From assembly GCF_001512295.1 (NCBI RefSeq), contig NZ_LNUP01000015.1:651323-715322 (forward strand): a stretch of 64,000 nucleotides of DNA, read 5' to 3'. How positions within the stretch are numbered: position 1 is the first letter of the stretch; every line of letters starts with the position of its first letter. This document shows positions 19,611 to 28,128 of this stretch, one piece after another. The position numbers and the translations under genes are program-made. The stretch comes from Pseudomonas sp. EpS/L25. Its GTDB lineage: Bacteria; Pseudomonadota; Gammaproteobacteria; Pseudomonadales; Pseudomonadaceae. The notes beneath the pieces were generated by a model that was not told the DNA's origin, made no database searches, and saw nothing but the letters and a program-made list of their open reading frames with translations.

Positions 19611-20396
19611 ATGCACGTCGAACTCCATGGCCGCCAGGACCCGGCGGCCGACACCCTGCTGCTCAGCTCGGGGCTGGGCGGCGCCGGGGCCTTCTGGGCG
19701 CCGCAGCTGGCGGCCCTGGGCGAGCACTTTCGGGTGGTGGTCTACGACCAGCCCGGCACCGGCAAAAGCCCAGCGGAATTGCCCGCCGACTATCGTATCC
19801 AGCACATGGCCGAGGACCTGCTGGCCCTGGCCGATCGCCTGGAGCTGCGCGACTGCCTGTTCATGGGCCATGCCCTGGGCGGCCTGGTGGGGCTGCAGGC
19901 CAATCTGCTGCGGCCGGGGCTGATCCGCCGCCAGGTGCTGGTCAACGCCTGGAGCCGGCCCAATCCCCATACCGCGCGCTGCTTCGCCCTGCGCCAACGA
20001 CTACTGCGCGACAGCGGCGCCGCGGCCTACGTCCAGGCCCAGGCGATCTTCCTCTATCCGGCCACCTGGATCGCCGAGCACGACGAGCGCCTGGCCGCCG
20101 ACGAGGCCCATGCCCTGGCGCATTTCCCGGGTGAGGCCAACGTGCTGCGGCGCATCGGCGCCCTGCTGGCCTTCGACGTGGACGCCGAGCTGGCGCGGAT
20201 TGAGGTGCCGACCCTGGTGCTGGCCAACCGCGACGATGTGCTGGTGCCCTGGACCTCGTCCCAGCGCCTGGCCGCGGGTCTGCCTCGGGCCACCTTCCAG
20301 TTGCTGGAGTGGGGCGGCCACACCTCCAGTGTCACCGACCCCGCCACCTTCGACCGGGTGGTACTCGACTATCTCAGCCAAGCTCGCGAGGAATAG
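19611..20396 (+). CDS. rutD: RutD, alpha/beta hydrolase-fold protein of the Rut pathway
   Basis: A 261-residue alpha/beta hydrolase-fold protein starting [20 protein letters not shown]. The expected nucleophile elbow reads [11 protein letters not shown], so the usual catalytic Ser is Ala. My recollection is that E. coli RutD has the same GHALG form, so this is a family trait rather than a local defect. It is thought to help release or convert aminoacrylate or malonic-semialdehyde precursors. It has an Asp in [11 protein letters not shown] and a His in WGGHTSS. Confidence 0.93.
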   Translation: MHVELHGRQDPAADTLLLSSGLGGAGAFWAPQLAALGEHFRVVVYDQPGTGKSPAELPADYRIQHMAEDLLALADRLELRDCLFMGHALGGLVGLQANLLRPGLIRRQVLVNAWSRPNPHTARCFALRQRLLRDSGAAAYVQAQAIFLYPATWIAEHDERLAADEAHALAHFPGEANVLRRIGALLAFDVDAELARIEVPTLVLANRDDVLVPWTSSQRLAAGLPRATFQLLEWGGHTSSVTDPATFDRVVLDYLSQAREE

Positions 20397-20400
20397 CGCC

Positions 20401-20922
20401 ATGTCCGTTGCCCATGCCTTGCCGCCTGCCACGCCGCCCGCCGTCCCGGTCGAGCGCGACCTCTTCCGCGGGGCCATGGCGCGCCTGGGCGCCGCGGTCA
20501 ACATCGTCACCACCGATGGCCCGGCCGGGCCAGCCGGCTTCACCGCCACCGCCGTGTGCAGCGTCAGCGATACCCCGCCGACCCTGCTGGTCTGCCTCAA
20601 CCGCGGTGCCTCGGTGCATCCGGCCTTCAGCGCCAACGGGGTGCTCTGCGTCAACGTCCTGGCCGCCGGCCAGCAGGCGCTGGCCAACCTCTTCGGCGGC
20701 AAGACCGCCATGCCCGAACGCTTCGCCGCCGCCCGTTGGACGCGCCTCGCCAGCGGCGCGCCGGTGCTGGACGGTGCCCTGGTGGCCTGTGACTGCCGCA
20801 TCGCCGAGGTGCAGTCGGTGGGCAGCCATGACCTGTTGCTGTGCGAGGTGCTGGGCGTAGCCGAGCCGGGTGGCAAGGGCGGGCTGCTGTACTTCGACCG
20901 GCGTTATCACGAGCTGGATTAG
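20401..20922 (+). CDS. rutF: FMN reductase RutF
   Basis: A 173-residue flavin reductase of the flavin-reductase-like (HpaC) family. It supplies FMNH2 to RutA. Family blocks are [41 protein letters not shown] and [13 protein letters not shown]. It is four bases after rutD and is the last rut gene. rutE (malonic semialdehyde reductase) and rutG (uracil permease) are absent here. Confidence 0.95.
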   Translation: MSVAHALPPATPPAVPVERDLFRGAMARLGAAVNIVTTDGPAGPAGFTATAVCSVSDTPPTLLVCLNRGASVHPAFSANGVLCVNVLAAGQQALANLFGGKTAMPERFAAARWTRLASGAPVLDGALVACDCRIAEVQSVGSHDLLLCEVLGVAEPGGKGGLLYFDRRYHELD

Positions 20923-20930
20923 TCGGGGCT

Positions 20931-20972
20931 GTTGGGCTTCCGTAGGTTGGGCCGAGCCCCGCGAAGCCCAAC
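20931..20972. repeat. Intergenic palindrome GTTGGGCTTC...GAAGCCCAAC
   Basis: Inverted arms GTTGGGCTTC (20931-20940) and GAAGCCCAAC (20963-20972) flank a GTAGGTTGGGCC spacer. It lies just after rutF and may act as a transcript end. The same GTAGGTTGGG...CCCAACCTAC family is at 40129-40164, and a related version forms the outer ends of the long elements A and B. Confidence 0.6.
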
Positions 20973-21140
20973 ATCCCCAAGCTGCCAACCATCCGTATTC
21001 ACCCCCTTCGCCCGTTCCCATCCATCCCCTGGCACCACCGCGAGCCACCCCGGTGCACGCTGATCGCTCAAGGTGCAGCGTGCCACTGACGGGTCACAGA
21101 CTTTTTATCCAACCTGCTGTTTTCGTATGGTTTTTTAGTT

Positions 21141-21156
21141 TTTACCAAATGGTCCA
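21141..21156. promoter_or_regulatory. RutR-like operator upstream of the oxygenase operon
   Basis: TTTACCAAATGGTCCA matches the RutR palindrome TTGACCAnnTGGTCAA at about 12 of 14 fixed positions, with a perfect ACCA-AA-TGGT core. It ends four bases before the sigma-54 promoter, so binding would block or modulate polymerase. The strong match ties this operon to pyrimidine control. Confidence 0.7.
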
Positions 21157-21159
21157 AAG

Positions 21160-21176
21160 CTGGCACAGCGGTTGCA
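21160..21176 (+). promoter_or_regulatory. Sigma-54 promoter of the oxygenase-ABC transporter operon
   Basis: CTGGCACAGCGGTTGCA is an exact match to TGGCAC-N5-TTGC, with GG-N10-GC spacing. The predicted start point is near 21187, about 63 bases before the oxygenase ATG. Half-sites GGTGCA occur upstream at about 21050-21080 but not as a full NtrC palindrome. Confidence 0.82.
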
Positions 21177-21249
21177 ATTTCCCTGCTGCCGTCCTGCCCG
21201 GTGAACGTGCGTCGCGCTGTCTCCTTTCGTCCCACTCGTGAGGTCCGTC

Positions 21250-22269
21250 ATGCCGCTGTCCAGTGTTCCCATCATCGATCTGGCCCCCTATTTCGCGGGC
21301 TCGGCCGCCGGCAAGCAGGCGGTGGCCAAGGCCGTCGACCAGGCCTGCCGCGATATCGGCTTTCTGGTCATCACCCACCACCAGGTGCCCGACGAGCTGG
21401 TCGAGCGCGTCTCGCGCCTGTCGCGGGCCTTCTTCGATCTGCCGCTGGCGGAGAAGCGCAAGGCCGATCGGCCGCGTCCGGACCAGGTGCGCGGCTACAG
21501 CGCGGTGGCCGAGGAAAGCCTGTCCTACAGCCTTGAGGAAGCGGCGCCGGGGGATCTCAAGGAGTCCTTTTCCATCGGTCCGCTGGACGTCCCGGCCACA
21601 GCCTACTACCGCGGTCCCGAAGCCGGGCCGCACTTCGCGCCCAATGTCTGGCCCACGGCCATCCCCGGCTTTCGCGAGGCCTATGCCGAATACTTCGCCG
21701 CCATGAGCGACCTGGCGCGCACCCTGATGCGCCTCTTCGCCCTGGGACTGGCGTTGCCGGAGACCTATTTCGACAGCCGCATCGACCGCCACATCAGCAT
21801 GTTCCGCACCCTCTGCTATCCCCACCAGAAGGAAGCGGCGCTGCCCGGCCAGTTGCGCGCGGGGGCCCATACCGACTACGGCAGCCTGACCATCGTCCGT
21901 CCCGACGACGCCCCCGGTGGCCTGCAGGTGCGCAATGCCGACGGCGAGTGGGTGGACGTGCCCAAGGTGCCGGGCGGCTTCGTGGTCAACATCGGCGACC
22001 TGATGATGCAGTGGACCAACGACCGCTGGGTCTCCACCCTGCACCGGGTGGTGAATCCGCCGGCGGATGCCGGTTGCGACACCCGCCGCCAGTCCCTGGT
22101 GTTCTTCCACCAGCCCAACTACGACACCCTCATCGAGTGCCTGCCCGGCTGCGCCACGCCTGGCACGCCGCCGCGCCATGCGCCCATCACCTCGGGCGAT
22201 CACCTGAGATCCAAGTTCGTCAAGCAGACCACCTTCGGCGGCACCCAGGCCGGCGTGCGGGTGGCCTGA
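21250..22269 (+). CDS. 2-oxoglutarate/Fe(II)-dependent oxygenase, isopenicillin N synthase family
   Basis: A 339-residue non-haem iron oxygenase. The N-terminal DIOX_N part starts PIIDLAPYFAGS and includes GFLVITHHQVP. The iron triad is HTD in AGAHTDYGSLTI and a distal His in TLHRVVNP. The 2-oxoglutarate-binding RxS is present in RRQSLVFFHQP. The superfamily includes fungal thymine 7-hydroxylase as well as many secondary-metabolite enzymes. Placement behind a RutR-like operator and beside a nucleoside-type ABC transporter suggests a nucleobase-related substrate, an inference only. It overlaps the next gene by one base. The start at 21250 has GTGAGG upstream. Confidence 0.88.
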   Translation: MPLSSVPIIDLAPYFAGSAAGKQAVAKAVDQACRDIGFLVITHHQVPDELVERVSRLSRAFFDLPLAEKRKADRPRPDQVRGYSAVAEESLSYSLEEAAPGDLKESFSIGPLDVPATAYYRGPEAGPHFAPNVWPTAIPGFREAYAEYFAAMSDLARTLMRLFALGLALPETYFDSRIDRHISMFRTLCYPHQKEAALPGQLRAGAHTDYGSLTIVRPDDAPGGLQVRNADGEWVDVPKVPGGFVVNIGDLMMQWTNDRWVSTLHRVVNPPADAGCDTRRQSLVFFHQPNYDTLIECLPGCATPGTPPRHAPITSGDHLRSKFVKQTTFGGTQAGVRVA

Positions 22270-22655
22270 TGCCGAGTCTTTCCTACGTCAACGTCTTCGC
22301 CCAGGACGTGGTGGCCCTGAGCGGCTTCTACCAGCGAGTGTTCGGTTTTCCCGAGATCGCGGCGATCCGCTCGCCGATCTTTCGCGGCCTGGATACCGGC
22401 AAGACCGCCATCGGCTTCAACGCGCCCGAGGCCTATGAGCTCTTGGGACTGGACGAATTCGTCGGCAGCCAGGGTTGCCGCTTCCTGCTCAACCTGGAGG
22501 TGGACAGCCGTGCCGAGGTGGATCTCCTGGTGCCAGTGGCCGAGGCCGCCGGTGCCCGCCTGCTGAAGGCGCCCTACGAAACCTACTACCACTGGTACCA
22601 GGCGGTACTGCTGGACCCGGAAGGCAACGTGTTCCGTATCAATCACATGCTGTGA
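22269..22655 (+). CDS. VOC (glyoxalase/bleomycin-resistance) family protein
   Basis: A 128-residue vicinal-oxygen-chelate domain protein, MPSLSYVNVFAQDVVALSGF. It has the paired beta-alpha-beta modules and a C-terminal LLDPEGNVFRINHM with a Glu where a metal ligand is expected. Members are isomerases, dioxygenases, lyases or simple binding proteins, so activity cannot be read. Overlap with the oxygenase gene (TGATG) implies a shared pathway. Confidence 0.82.
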   Translation: MPSLSYVNVFAQDVVALSGFYQRVFGFPEIAAIRSPIFRGLDTGKTAIGFNAPEAYELLGLDEFVGSQGCRFLLNLEVDSRAEVDLLVPVAEAAGARLLKAPYETYYHWYQAVLLDPEGNVFRINHML

Positions 22656-22675
22656 ACAGGACTAAGGACAAGACG

Positions 22676-23767
22676 ATGCTGAGCAGATGGCTGGGAAGAG
22701 TGGCGTGCGTGCTGGCGCTGGTGGGACTGGGCGCCGTGGCGCAGGCGGACGACGAGGGCTTCACCCTCAAGGGCGAGCCGAAGATCGCCATGCTGTATTT
22801 CACCGCCAAGAACGATGGCGGCTGGACCCAGGCCATGGACGAGGCGCGGGTGAAGATCGAGAAGGAGCTGGGCATGAAGATCCAGTTCGTGGAGAACGTG
22901 CCGGAGACCGCCTCGGCCATCCGCCCGGCCGCCGAGCGTTTCATCAAGCGCGGCGCCAACATCGTCATCGGCACCGCCTTCGGCTATTCCGACACCTTCA
23001 AGCAACTGGCCGAGCAGTACCCCGACGTGGCCTTCCTCAACGCCTCGGGCACCACCAACGGCCGCAACCTGGAATCCTTCTACGGCCGCACCTACGAGAG
23101 CCAGTACCTCTGCGGCATGGCCGCGGGCGCGGCCTCCAAGACCGGCAAGCTGGGCTTCGTCGCCGCCAATCCCTTCGGCGTGGTGAACTGGACCATCAAC
23201 GCCTACGAGCTGGGCGCCCGGCAGATGAATCCCAATGCCACCCTGACGGTGATCTACACCGGCAGCTGGAACGATCCGGTCAAGGAGCGCGCCGCCGCCG
23301 CGGCGCTGATCGATCAGGGTGCCGACGTCATCGGCCAGCACGTGGATACCCCCACGCCGCAGATCGTCGCCCAGGAGCGCGGCGTCTACGGCACCGGCCA
23401 CCACCGCGACATGCGCCAGTTCGCGCCCAAGGCCACCCTCTGTTCCTCGGTGTGGGTCTGGGATCGCTTCCTGGTGCCGGAGCTCAAGCGCGTCATCGCG
23501 GGCAACTGGAAGCCTGCGCCCCACGGTGCCTTCGTCTCCATGGCCGACGGCGGCACCGACATCGCCGGCTTCGGCGACGGCGTGCCCAAGGCGGCCCAGG
23601 AGAAGATCCTGGCCGAGCGCGAGGCCATCCTCAAGGGCAAGCAGATCTACGCCGGTCCCCTGAGCGATCGCGACGGCAAGGAGCGGGTCGCCGCCGGCCA
23701 GGTGCTGTCCGACCCGGCACTGTGGCAGATGGACTGGTTCGTCCAGGGCGTGACGACGCAGAAGTAG
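22676..23767 (+). CDS. BMP-family ABC transporter substrate-binding protein
   Basis: A 363-residue periplasmic binding protein with a Sec signal ending VAQA|DDEG (about residue 23). The mature part shows BMP/PnrA-family features: PKIAMLYFTAKNDGGWTQAMDEAR, GTAFGYSDTFKQLA, AYELGARQMNP and the VSMADGGTDIAGFGDGVPK end. Known members bind purine or other nucleosides. A 93-bp gap with a small palindrome separates it from the ATPase gene. Confidence 0.9.
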   Translation: MLSRWLGRVACVLALVGLGAVAQADDEGFTLKGEPKIAMLYFTAKNDGGWTQAMDEARVKIEKELGMKIQFVENVPETASAIRPAAERFIKRGANIVIGTAFGYSDTFKQLAEQYPDVAFLNASGTTNGRNLESFYGRTYESQYLCGMAAGAASKTGKLGFVAANPFGVVNWTINAYELGARQMNPNATLTVIYTGSWNDPVKERAAAAALIDQGADVIGQHVDTPTPQIVAQERGVYGTGHHRDMRQFAPKATLCSSVWVWDRFLVPELKRVIAGNWKPAPHGAFVSMADGGTDIAGFGDGVPKAAQEKILAEREAILKGKQIYAGPLSDRDGKERVAAGQVLSDPALWQMDWFVQGVTTQK

Positions 23768-23799
23768 AGCGCCACCGGCGCGGCTGTGCGCCCTGGGTA

Positions 23800-23829
23800 G
23801 CGTGGAAAACCGCACAGCGTTTTCCACGC
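23800..23829. repeat. Short palindrome GCGTGGAAAAC...GTTTTCCACGC
   Basis: Arms GCGTGGAAAAC (23800-23810) and GTTTTCCACGC (23819-23829) form a perfect 11-bp stem in the gap between binding-protein and ATPase genes. The same family occurs at 6331-6358, at about 9076-9106 and 30358-30390 inside elements A and B, and at about 53096-53125. As in sugar ABC operons, a hairpin here could favour higher expression of the binding protein. Confidence 0.7.
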
Positions 23830-23860
23830 AAGCGATGCTTGGACCGATTTGGCGATCCCC

Positions 23861-25375
23861 ATGAAAAGACACAACGCTCTGCAACTGCGTGGCGTCGGCA
23901 AGACCTTCGATGGCTTCCAGGCGCTGCAGCAGGCGGATTTCCTGGTGCGCTGGGGCGAGGTGCATGCGCTTCTCGGCGAGAACGGCGCGGGCAAGTCGAC
24001 GCTGATGAACATCGCCGCCGGCCTCTATGCACCTGAGACCGGCGAACTGCTGGTGGACGACAACCCGGTGCGGCTGCGCGGTCCGGCGGACGCCGCTCGG
24101 CTGCGCATCGGCATGGTCCACCAGCACTTCAAGCTGGTCCGGCCGTTCAGCGTCGCCGAGAACGTGCTGCTCGGCCTGCCAGCCGGAGCGGGCAGCCATC
24201 GCCGACGCCTGGCCGAGATCAGCGAGCGCATCCGCCAGCAGGCCGCCGCCCTCGGCTTCGCCATCCGCCCGGAGCAGCGGGTGGCGGAGCTGTCCATCGC
24301 CGAACAGCAGCGGGTGGAGATCCTCAAGGTACTGCTGGCCGGGGCACGTATCCTCATCCTCGACGAACCCACCGCGGTGCTCACCGATGGCGAGGGCGAG
24401 CGGCTGTTGCAGACCCTGCGCGCCCTGGCGGCGGAGGGCGCCGCCGTGGTGCTGGTGACCCATCGCATGCAGGACGCCCTGAGCTACGCCGACCGCCTCA
24501 CGGTGATGCGCGGCGGCCGCACCCTGCGCAGCCTGGACCCCGCCGAGGTATCGGTGGATGAATTGGTGCGCCTCACCGTGGGTGACGCCCAGCCGCTCGC
24601 CGATACCCCGCGGCGTGCCGCCGGGGCACCGCTGTTGCGGGTGCGCGGCCTGCGCACCCCGGAGCGCGGCGGGCGCCGCGCCCTGGACGGTATCGACCTG
24701 GAACTGCGCGCCGGCGAGATCTATGGCATCGCCGGGGTCGGCGGCAACGGCCAGGGCGAACTGGCCGATGTGCTGATGGGCCTGCCACAGCCCTACGAGG
24801 GTGAGGTGCGGCTGGAGGGCTTCGGCGAGCTGGGTACGGCCGCCAGCGCCCGACGCCGCGACCTGCGCATCGCCGCCATTCCCGCCGACCGCTATGGCAG
24901 CGCCCTGGCCGGAGGCCTGTCGGTGGCCGACAACTTCGCCATCGGCGCGGTGCACGCCGGTCGCTTTGGTGGTTTCGCCCGCCTGGATCGCCGCGCCCAG
25001 GAAGCGGCGACCCAGGCGGCGGTCACGCAATTCGATGTCCAGGGCGTGCGCTCGGTCCGGCAGAAGGCGGCGCTGCTCTCCGGCGGCAACGCCCAGAAGC
25101 TGGTAATCGCCCGGGAATTCGGCCGCGAGCCGCGGCTGGTGCTGGCCCACAGTCCCAGCCGGGGCCTGGACGTCCGTGCTGGTGCCGAGGTACAGGCGCG
25201 GCTGCTGGCCGCCCGCGAGGCCGGCGCCGCGGTGTTGTTGATCAGCGAAGACCTGGACGAGGTGCTGGCACTCGCCGATCGCATCGGGGTGATGAGCGCC
25301 GGACGCCTCGTCGCCGAATTCCAGCGACCCGCCGATCGCCAGGCGATCGGCCATGCCATGGTGAATCATGCTTGA
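23861..25375 (+). CDS. ABC transporter ATP-binding protein, nucleoside/BMP type (duplicated ATPase)
   Basis: A 504-residue fused double ATPase. The first half has Walker A GENGAGKST (about residues 39-47), signature LSIAEQQRVEI and Walker B ILILDEPTAVLT. The second half has a degenerate P-loop GVGGNGQGEL, signature LSGGNAQKLVI and LAHSPSRGLD, the usual pattern for YufO/NupA/RbsA-type proteins. It powers the two permeases that follow and overlaps the first by eight bases. The start at 23861 (MKRHNALQL) is chosen; a start four codons earlier is possible. Confidence 0.92.
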   Translation: MKRHNALQLRGVGKTFDGFQALQQADFLVRWGEVHALLGENGAGKSTLMNIAAGLYAPETGELLVDDNPVRLRGPADAARLRIGMVHQHFKLVRPFSVAENVLLGLPAGAGSHRRRLAEISERIRQQAAALGFAIRPEQRVAELSIAEQQRVEILKVLLAGARILILDEPTAVLTDGEGERLLQTLRALAAEGAAVVLVTHRMQDALSYADRLTVMRGGRTLRSLDPAEVSVDELVRLTVGDAQPLADTPRRAAGAPLLRVRGLRTPERGGRRALDGIDLELRAGEIYGIAGVGGNGQGELADVLMGLPQPYEGEVRLEGFGELGTAASARRRDLRIAAIPADRYGSALAGGLSVADNFAIGAVHAGRFGGFARLDRRAQEAATQAAVTQFDVQGVRSVRQKAALLSGGNAQKLVIAREFGREPRLVLAHSPSRGLDVRAGAEVQARLLAAREAGAAVLLISEDLDEVLALADRIGVMSAGRLVAEFQRPADRQAIGHAMVNHA

Positions 25376-26495
25376 ACCCCTGACTCCGCCGCTGGCACAG
25401 ACCGCGGCCGCGCGTCCGCGGCAACCGCTGTTCAGCCGCCGCTACACCCTGGAGATCCGCCAGCAATTGGCCTGGCCCTGGCAGGCGCTGATCCTCGGCC
25501 TGGCGCTGTTGCTGGGACTGGGCCTGTCGGCCGCTATCCTGGTCTTGGCCGGGGTGCCGGCCGGCGAGCTGCTCAACGAATTCGTGGTCGCCACCCTGTT
25601 CGACGCCCAGAGCCTGCAGGCCACCCTGTTCCAGGCCGCGCCGGTGATCCTGGTGGGCCTGGCCGGCTGCCTGGCCTTTCGCGCGCGCTTCTGGAACCTG
25701 GGCCTGGAAGGCCAGATGATCTGGGGCGCCCTCGGCGCCACGGCGGTGTCCTTGTTCGAGATCGGTCCGGAAGCCCTGCGCCTGCCGCTGATGCTGATGG
25801 CGGCATTGCTTGGCGGCCTGCTCTGGGCACTGGCGCCCTTGCTGCTCAAGCTGCGCCTGGGGGTGAACGAGATCATCGCCTCGCTTATGCTCAACTACAT
25901 CGCCGCCAACTTCCTGTTGCACCTGGTGTTCGGCCCCTGGAAGGACCCGCGCGACGCCTTTCCCTATTCGCCGCTGTTCCGCCCCTTCGAGCGGCTGCCG
26001 GAGTTGCTGCCCGGGCTGAGCCTGGCGGTGCCCCTGGCGCTGCTGGTGGCGGTGCTGGCCTGGTGGTTCGTCGCCCTGAGTCGCGCCGGGCTCTACCTGA
26101 GATTCGTCGACGCCAATCCGCGGGTGGCCGGCGCCGTCGGCGTGCCGGTGCGCGCCACCATCCTCGCCACGGTGCTGGCCTCCGGCGCCCTGGCCGGGCT
26201 GGCCGGCTTCGTCGTGGCGGCGGGGCAGGAAGGGCGGCTGACCCAGTCCTTCTATCAGGGCTATGGCTTCTCCGGCATCCTCATCGCCTTCCTGGCGCGC
26301 AATAACCCGCTGGCCGCCGCGGTGGTGGCCTTCCTGGTGGCGACCCTGTTCGTCGCCGGGCGCAACCTGCAGGTGTTCTACCAGATCCCCTTCGCCATGG
26401 TGCAGCTGATCCAGGCGCTGATCGTCATCTGCGTGGCGTCCTCGGATTTCTTCATCCGCCATCGGCTCAGACGCAGCCAGGGAGGTGCCGCTTGA
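25368..26495 (+). CDS. ABC transporter permease 1, nucleoside/BMP type
   Basis: A 375-residue inner-membrane permease with about 9-10 hydrophobic segments. It contains the family block FRARFWNLGLEGQMIWGA and VNEIIASLMLNYIA. BMP-type transporters use two different permeases; this is the larger one, like NupP/YufP. Its ATG lies inside the ATPase gene's last codons. Confidence 0.9.
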   Translation: MLEPLTPPLAQTAAARPRQPLFSRRYTLEIRQQLAWPWQALILGLALLLGLGLSAAILVLAGVPAGELLNEFVVATLFDAQSLQATLFQAAPVILVGLAGCLAFRARFWNLGLEGQMIWGALGATAVSLFEIGPEALRLPLMLMAALLGGLLWALAPLLLKLRLGVNEIIASLMLNYIAANFLLHLVFGPWKDPRDAFPYSPLFRPFERLPELLPGLSLAVPLALLVAVLAWWFVALSRAGLYLRFVDANPRVAGAVGVPVRATILATVLASGALAGLAGFVVAAGQEGRLTQSFYQGYGFSGILIAFLARNNPLAAAVVAFLVATLFVAGRNLQVFYQIPFAMVQLIQALIVICVASSDFFIRHRLRRSQGGAA

Positions 26496-27418
26496 ATCTA
26501 CTCGCCAGCTGGCTGGGTAACGTCCCCGACTTCGCCGTACCCTACGCCCTGGCGGCGCTGGGGCTGATCCTCACCGAAAGATCCGGGGTGCTGGCCTTGC
26601 ATGCCGAGGGGCTGATGCTGGTCGGCGCGCTGTTCGGCATAGGGGCGCAACTGGCGCTGGGCAATGCCGGCCTGGCGCTGCTGGCGGCCATGGGCGCGGC
26701 GGCGCTGGTCTCGCTGCTGTTCGCCGTCATGGTGATCTGGCTGCGCATCAACCAGGTGATCGCCGGCCTGACCCTGGTGTTCTTCTGCCAGGGCCTCACC
26801 GGCCTGCTCGGCACCCTCTGGGGCTGGACCAACCAGCCGGTGTCCGGGCTGCCGGCGCTGGCGCTCTGGCCGCTGTCGGACCTGCCGCTGGTGGGGCGGC
26901 TGTTCCAGCAGAACCTGCTGGTCTACCTGACCCCGCTGATCTTCCTCGCGGTGATCGTCTGGCTCGAACGCACCACCCCCGGCCTGCGCCTGCGGGCGGT
27001 GGGCGAGAATCCCCAGGCGGCCGATGCGGCGGGCCTCTCGGTGGCCGGCTATCGCTTGCTGGCGATCCTCGCCGGCGCGGCCCTGGTCGGTCTTGCGGGC
27101 GGCTACATCGCCGTGCTCAGCACCAAGCTGTGGATCGCCGAGATGACCGGTGGCCGTGGCTGGATCGCCGTGGCCCTGGTGATCTTCGCCCGCTGGTCGC
27201 CCTGGCGCGCCCTGGCCGGGGCGTTGCTGTTCGGCTGCATCGAGGCGCTGATCCCCCAGTTGGCCGCCGCCGGGGTGCGGCTGTCGCAATACTTCATCCT
27301 GATGGCGCCCTATGCCGTCACCCTGGGCGTGATGATCTGGGTCGCCCTGGCCGGGCGTGACCGCCTGAGCCAGCCCGGCGCCCTGGGCGAAGCCTATGTT
27401 CGCGAGGAACGCCGATGA
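26492..27418 (+). CDS. ABC transporter permease 2, nucleoside/BMP type (TTG start)
   Basis: A 308-residue inner-membrane permease with PYALAALGLILTERSGVLALHAEGLMLVGA-like and RLRAVGENPQAADAAGLSV blocks typical of the second NupQ/YufQ-type permease. It most likely starts with TTG at 26492, overlapping the stop of permease 1 (TTGA), because GGAGGT lies five bases upstream. It overlaps the following hydrolase gene by four bases (ATGA). Confidence 0.9.
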   Translation: MNLLASWLGNVPDFAVPYALAALGLILTERSGVLALHAEGLMLVGALFGIGAQLALGNAGLALLAAMGAAALVSLLFAVMVIWLRINQVIAGLTLVFFCQGLTGLLGTLWGWTNQPVSGLPALALWPLSDLPLVGRLFQQNLLVYLTPLIFLAVIVWLERTTPGLRLRAVGENPQAADAAGLSVAGYRLLAILAGAALVGLAGGYIAVLSTKLWIAEMTGGRGWIAVALVIFARWSPWRALAGALLFGCIEALIPQLAAAGVRLSQYFILMAPYAVTLGVMIWVALAGRDRLSQPGALGEAYVREERR

Positions 27419-28128
27419 GCCTGCGTGCTTTCGTCTATGAAGAACCCCGCCTGCTGGCGCGAGCGGACTTCGCCGATTACCTGGACCCGAGCACCACGGC
27501 GGTGCTGTCCATCGACCTGCACCGCGGCCACCTGGACGCCTCGCCGGATTGTCCCTGCCCGGCACCGCGCGCCCTTGGCCTGGTGGCGCCGGTGGACGCC
27601 TTCCACCGCCAGGCCCGCGCCCTGGGCGTGCGTATCGTCCATGTGAAATCGGTGCTGCGCGCCAATGGCGCCGATGACCTGGGTGGCATCCCCGCGGCCT
27701 GGCGGCGGACCTTTCCGCTGCACGTCGGGCCGATTCCCAACGCCGACGCCCATGCCGTGGAAGGCTCGCCCTGGACCGAGCTGCTCACCGAGGTCCTGCC
27801 CGAGGATCTGCGGGTGGAAAACAAGCGGCGGCTGTCGGCTTTCTATCCTACCGACCTGGACTTCCTGCTGCGCAACCAGCGCATCACCACCGTGGTGCTG
27901 GATGGCGGCTTCACCGACTGTTGCGTGCTCAACACCGCCTTCGACGCCAGCAACCGCACCTACCGGGTCATCGTCCTGCGCGACCTGGTGCGGGGAACCG
28001 ACGAAGGCCTGGAGCGGGCGGCGCTGAGCATGGTCTCCCTGCACCTGGGGCTGGTGATGGAGTCCTCGGATCTGCTCGCGGCCTGGGGCAAGGACGAGGC
28101 TGTCAGGGCCGCGTCGTCATCCGGCTGA
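27415..28128 (+). CDS. Cysteine hydrolase, isochorismatase-like
   Basis: A 237-residue isochorismatase-fold hydrolase distinct from RutB. The triad is visible: Asp in AVLSIDLHRGH, Lys in VENKRRLSAF and Cys in GGFTDCCVLNTAFD. Such enzymes cleave C-N bonds in nicotinamide, N-carbamoyl compounds or ureidoacrylates. It is the last gene of the oxygenase-transporter operon and overlaps permease 2 by four bases. It probably acts on the product of the imported compound. Its 3' end overlaps the converging glycosyltransferase gene by 26 bases. Confidence 0.88.
   Translation: MSLRAFVYEEPRLLARADFADYLDPSTTAVLSIDLHRGHLDASPDCPCPAPRALGLVAPVDAFHRQARALGVRIVHVKSVLRANGADDLGGIPAAWRRTFPLHVGPIPNADAHAVEGSPWTELLTEVLPEDLRVENKRRLSAFYPTDLDFLLRNQRITTVVLDGGFTDCCVLNTAFDASNRTYRVIVLRDLVRGTDEGLERAALSMVSLHLGLVMESSDLLAAWGKDEAVRAASSSG

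Noticed and set aside
19850-19900. Missing Ser nucleophile in RutD taken as gene damage
   Set aside because: As I recall, the GHALG form is shared by E. coli RutD, and the rest of the protein is intact.
22643-25369. A 908-residue open frame on the minus strand across the ABC transporter genes
   Set aside because: It is antisense to the binding-protein and ATPase genes, has the low-complexity Gly/Ala/His/Arg look of GC-rich shadows, and shows no domain.
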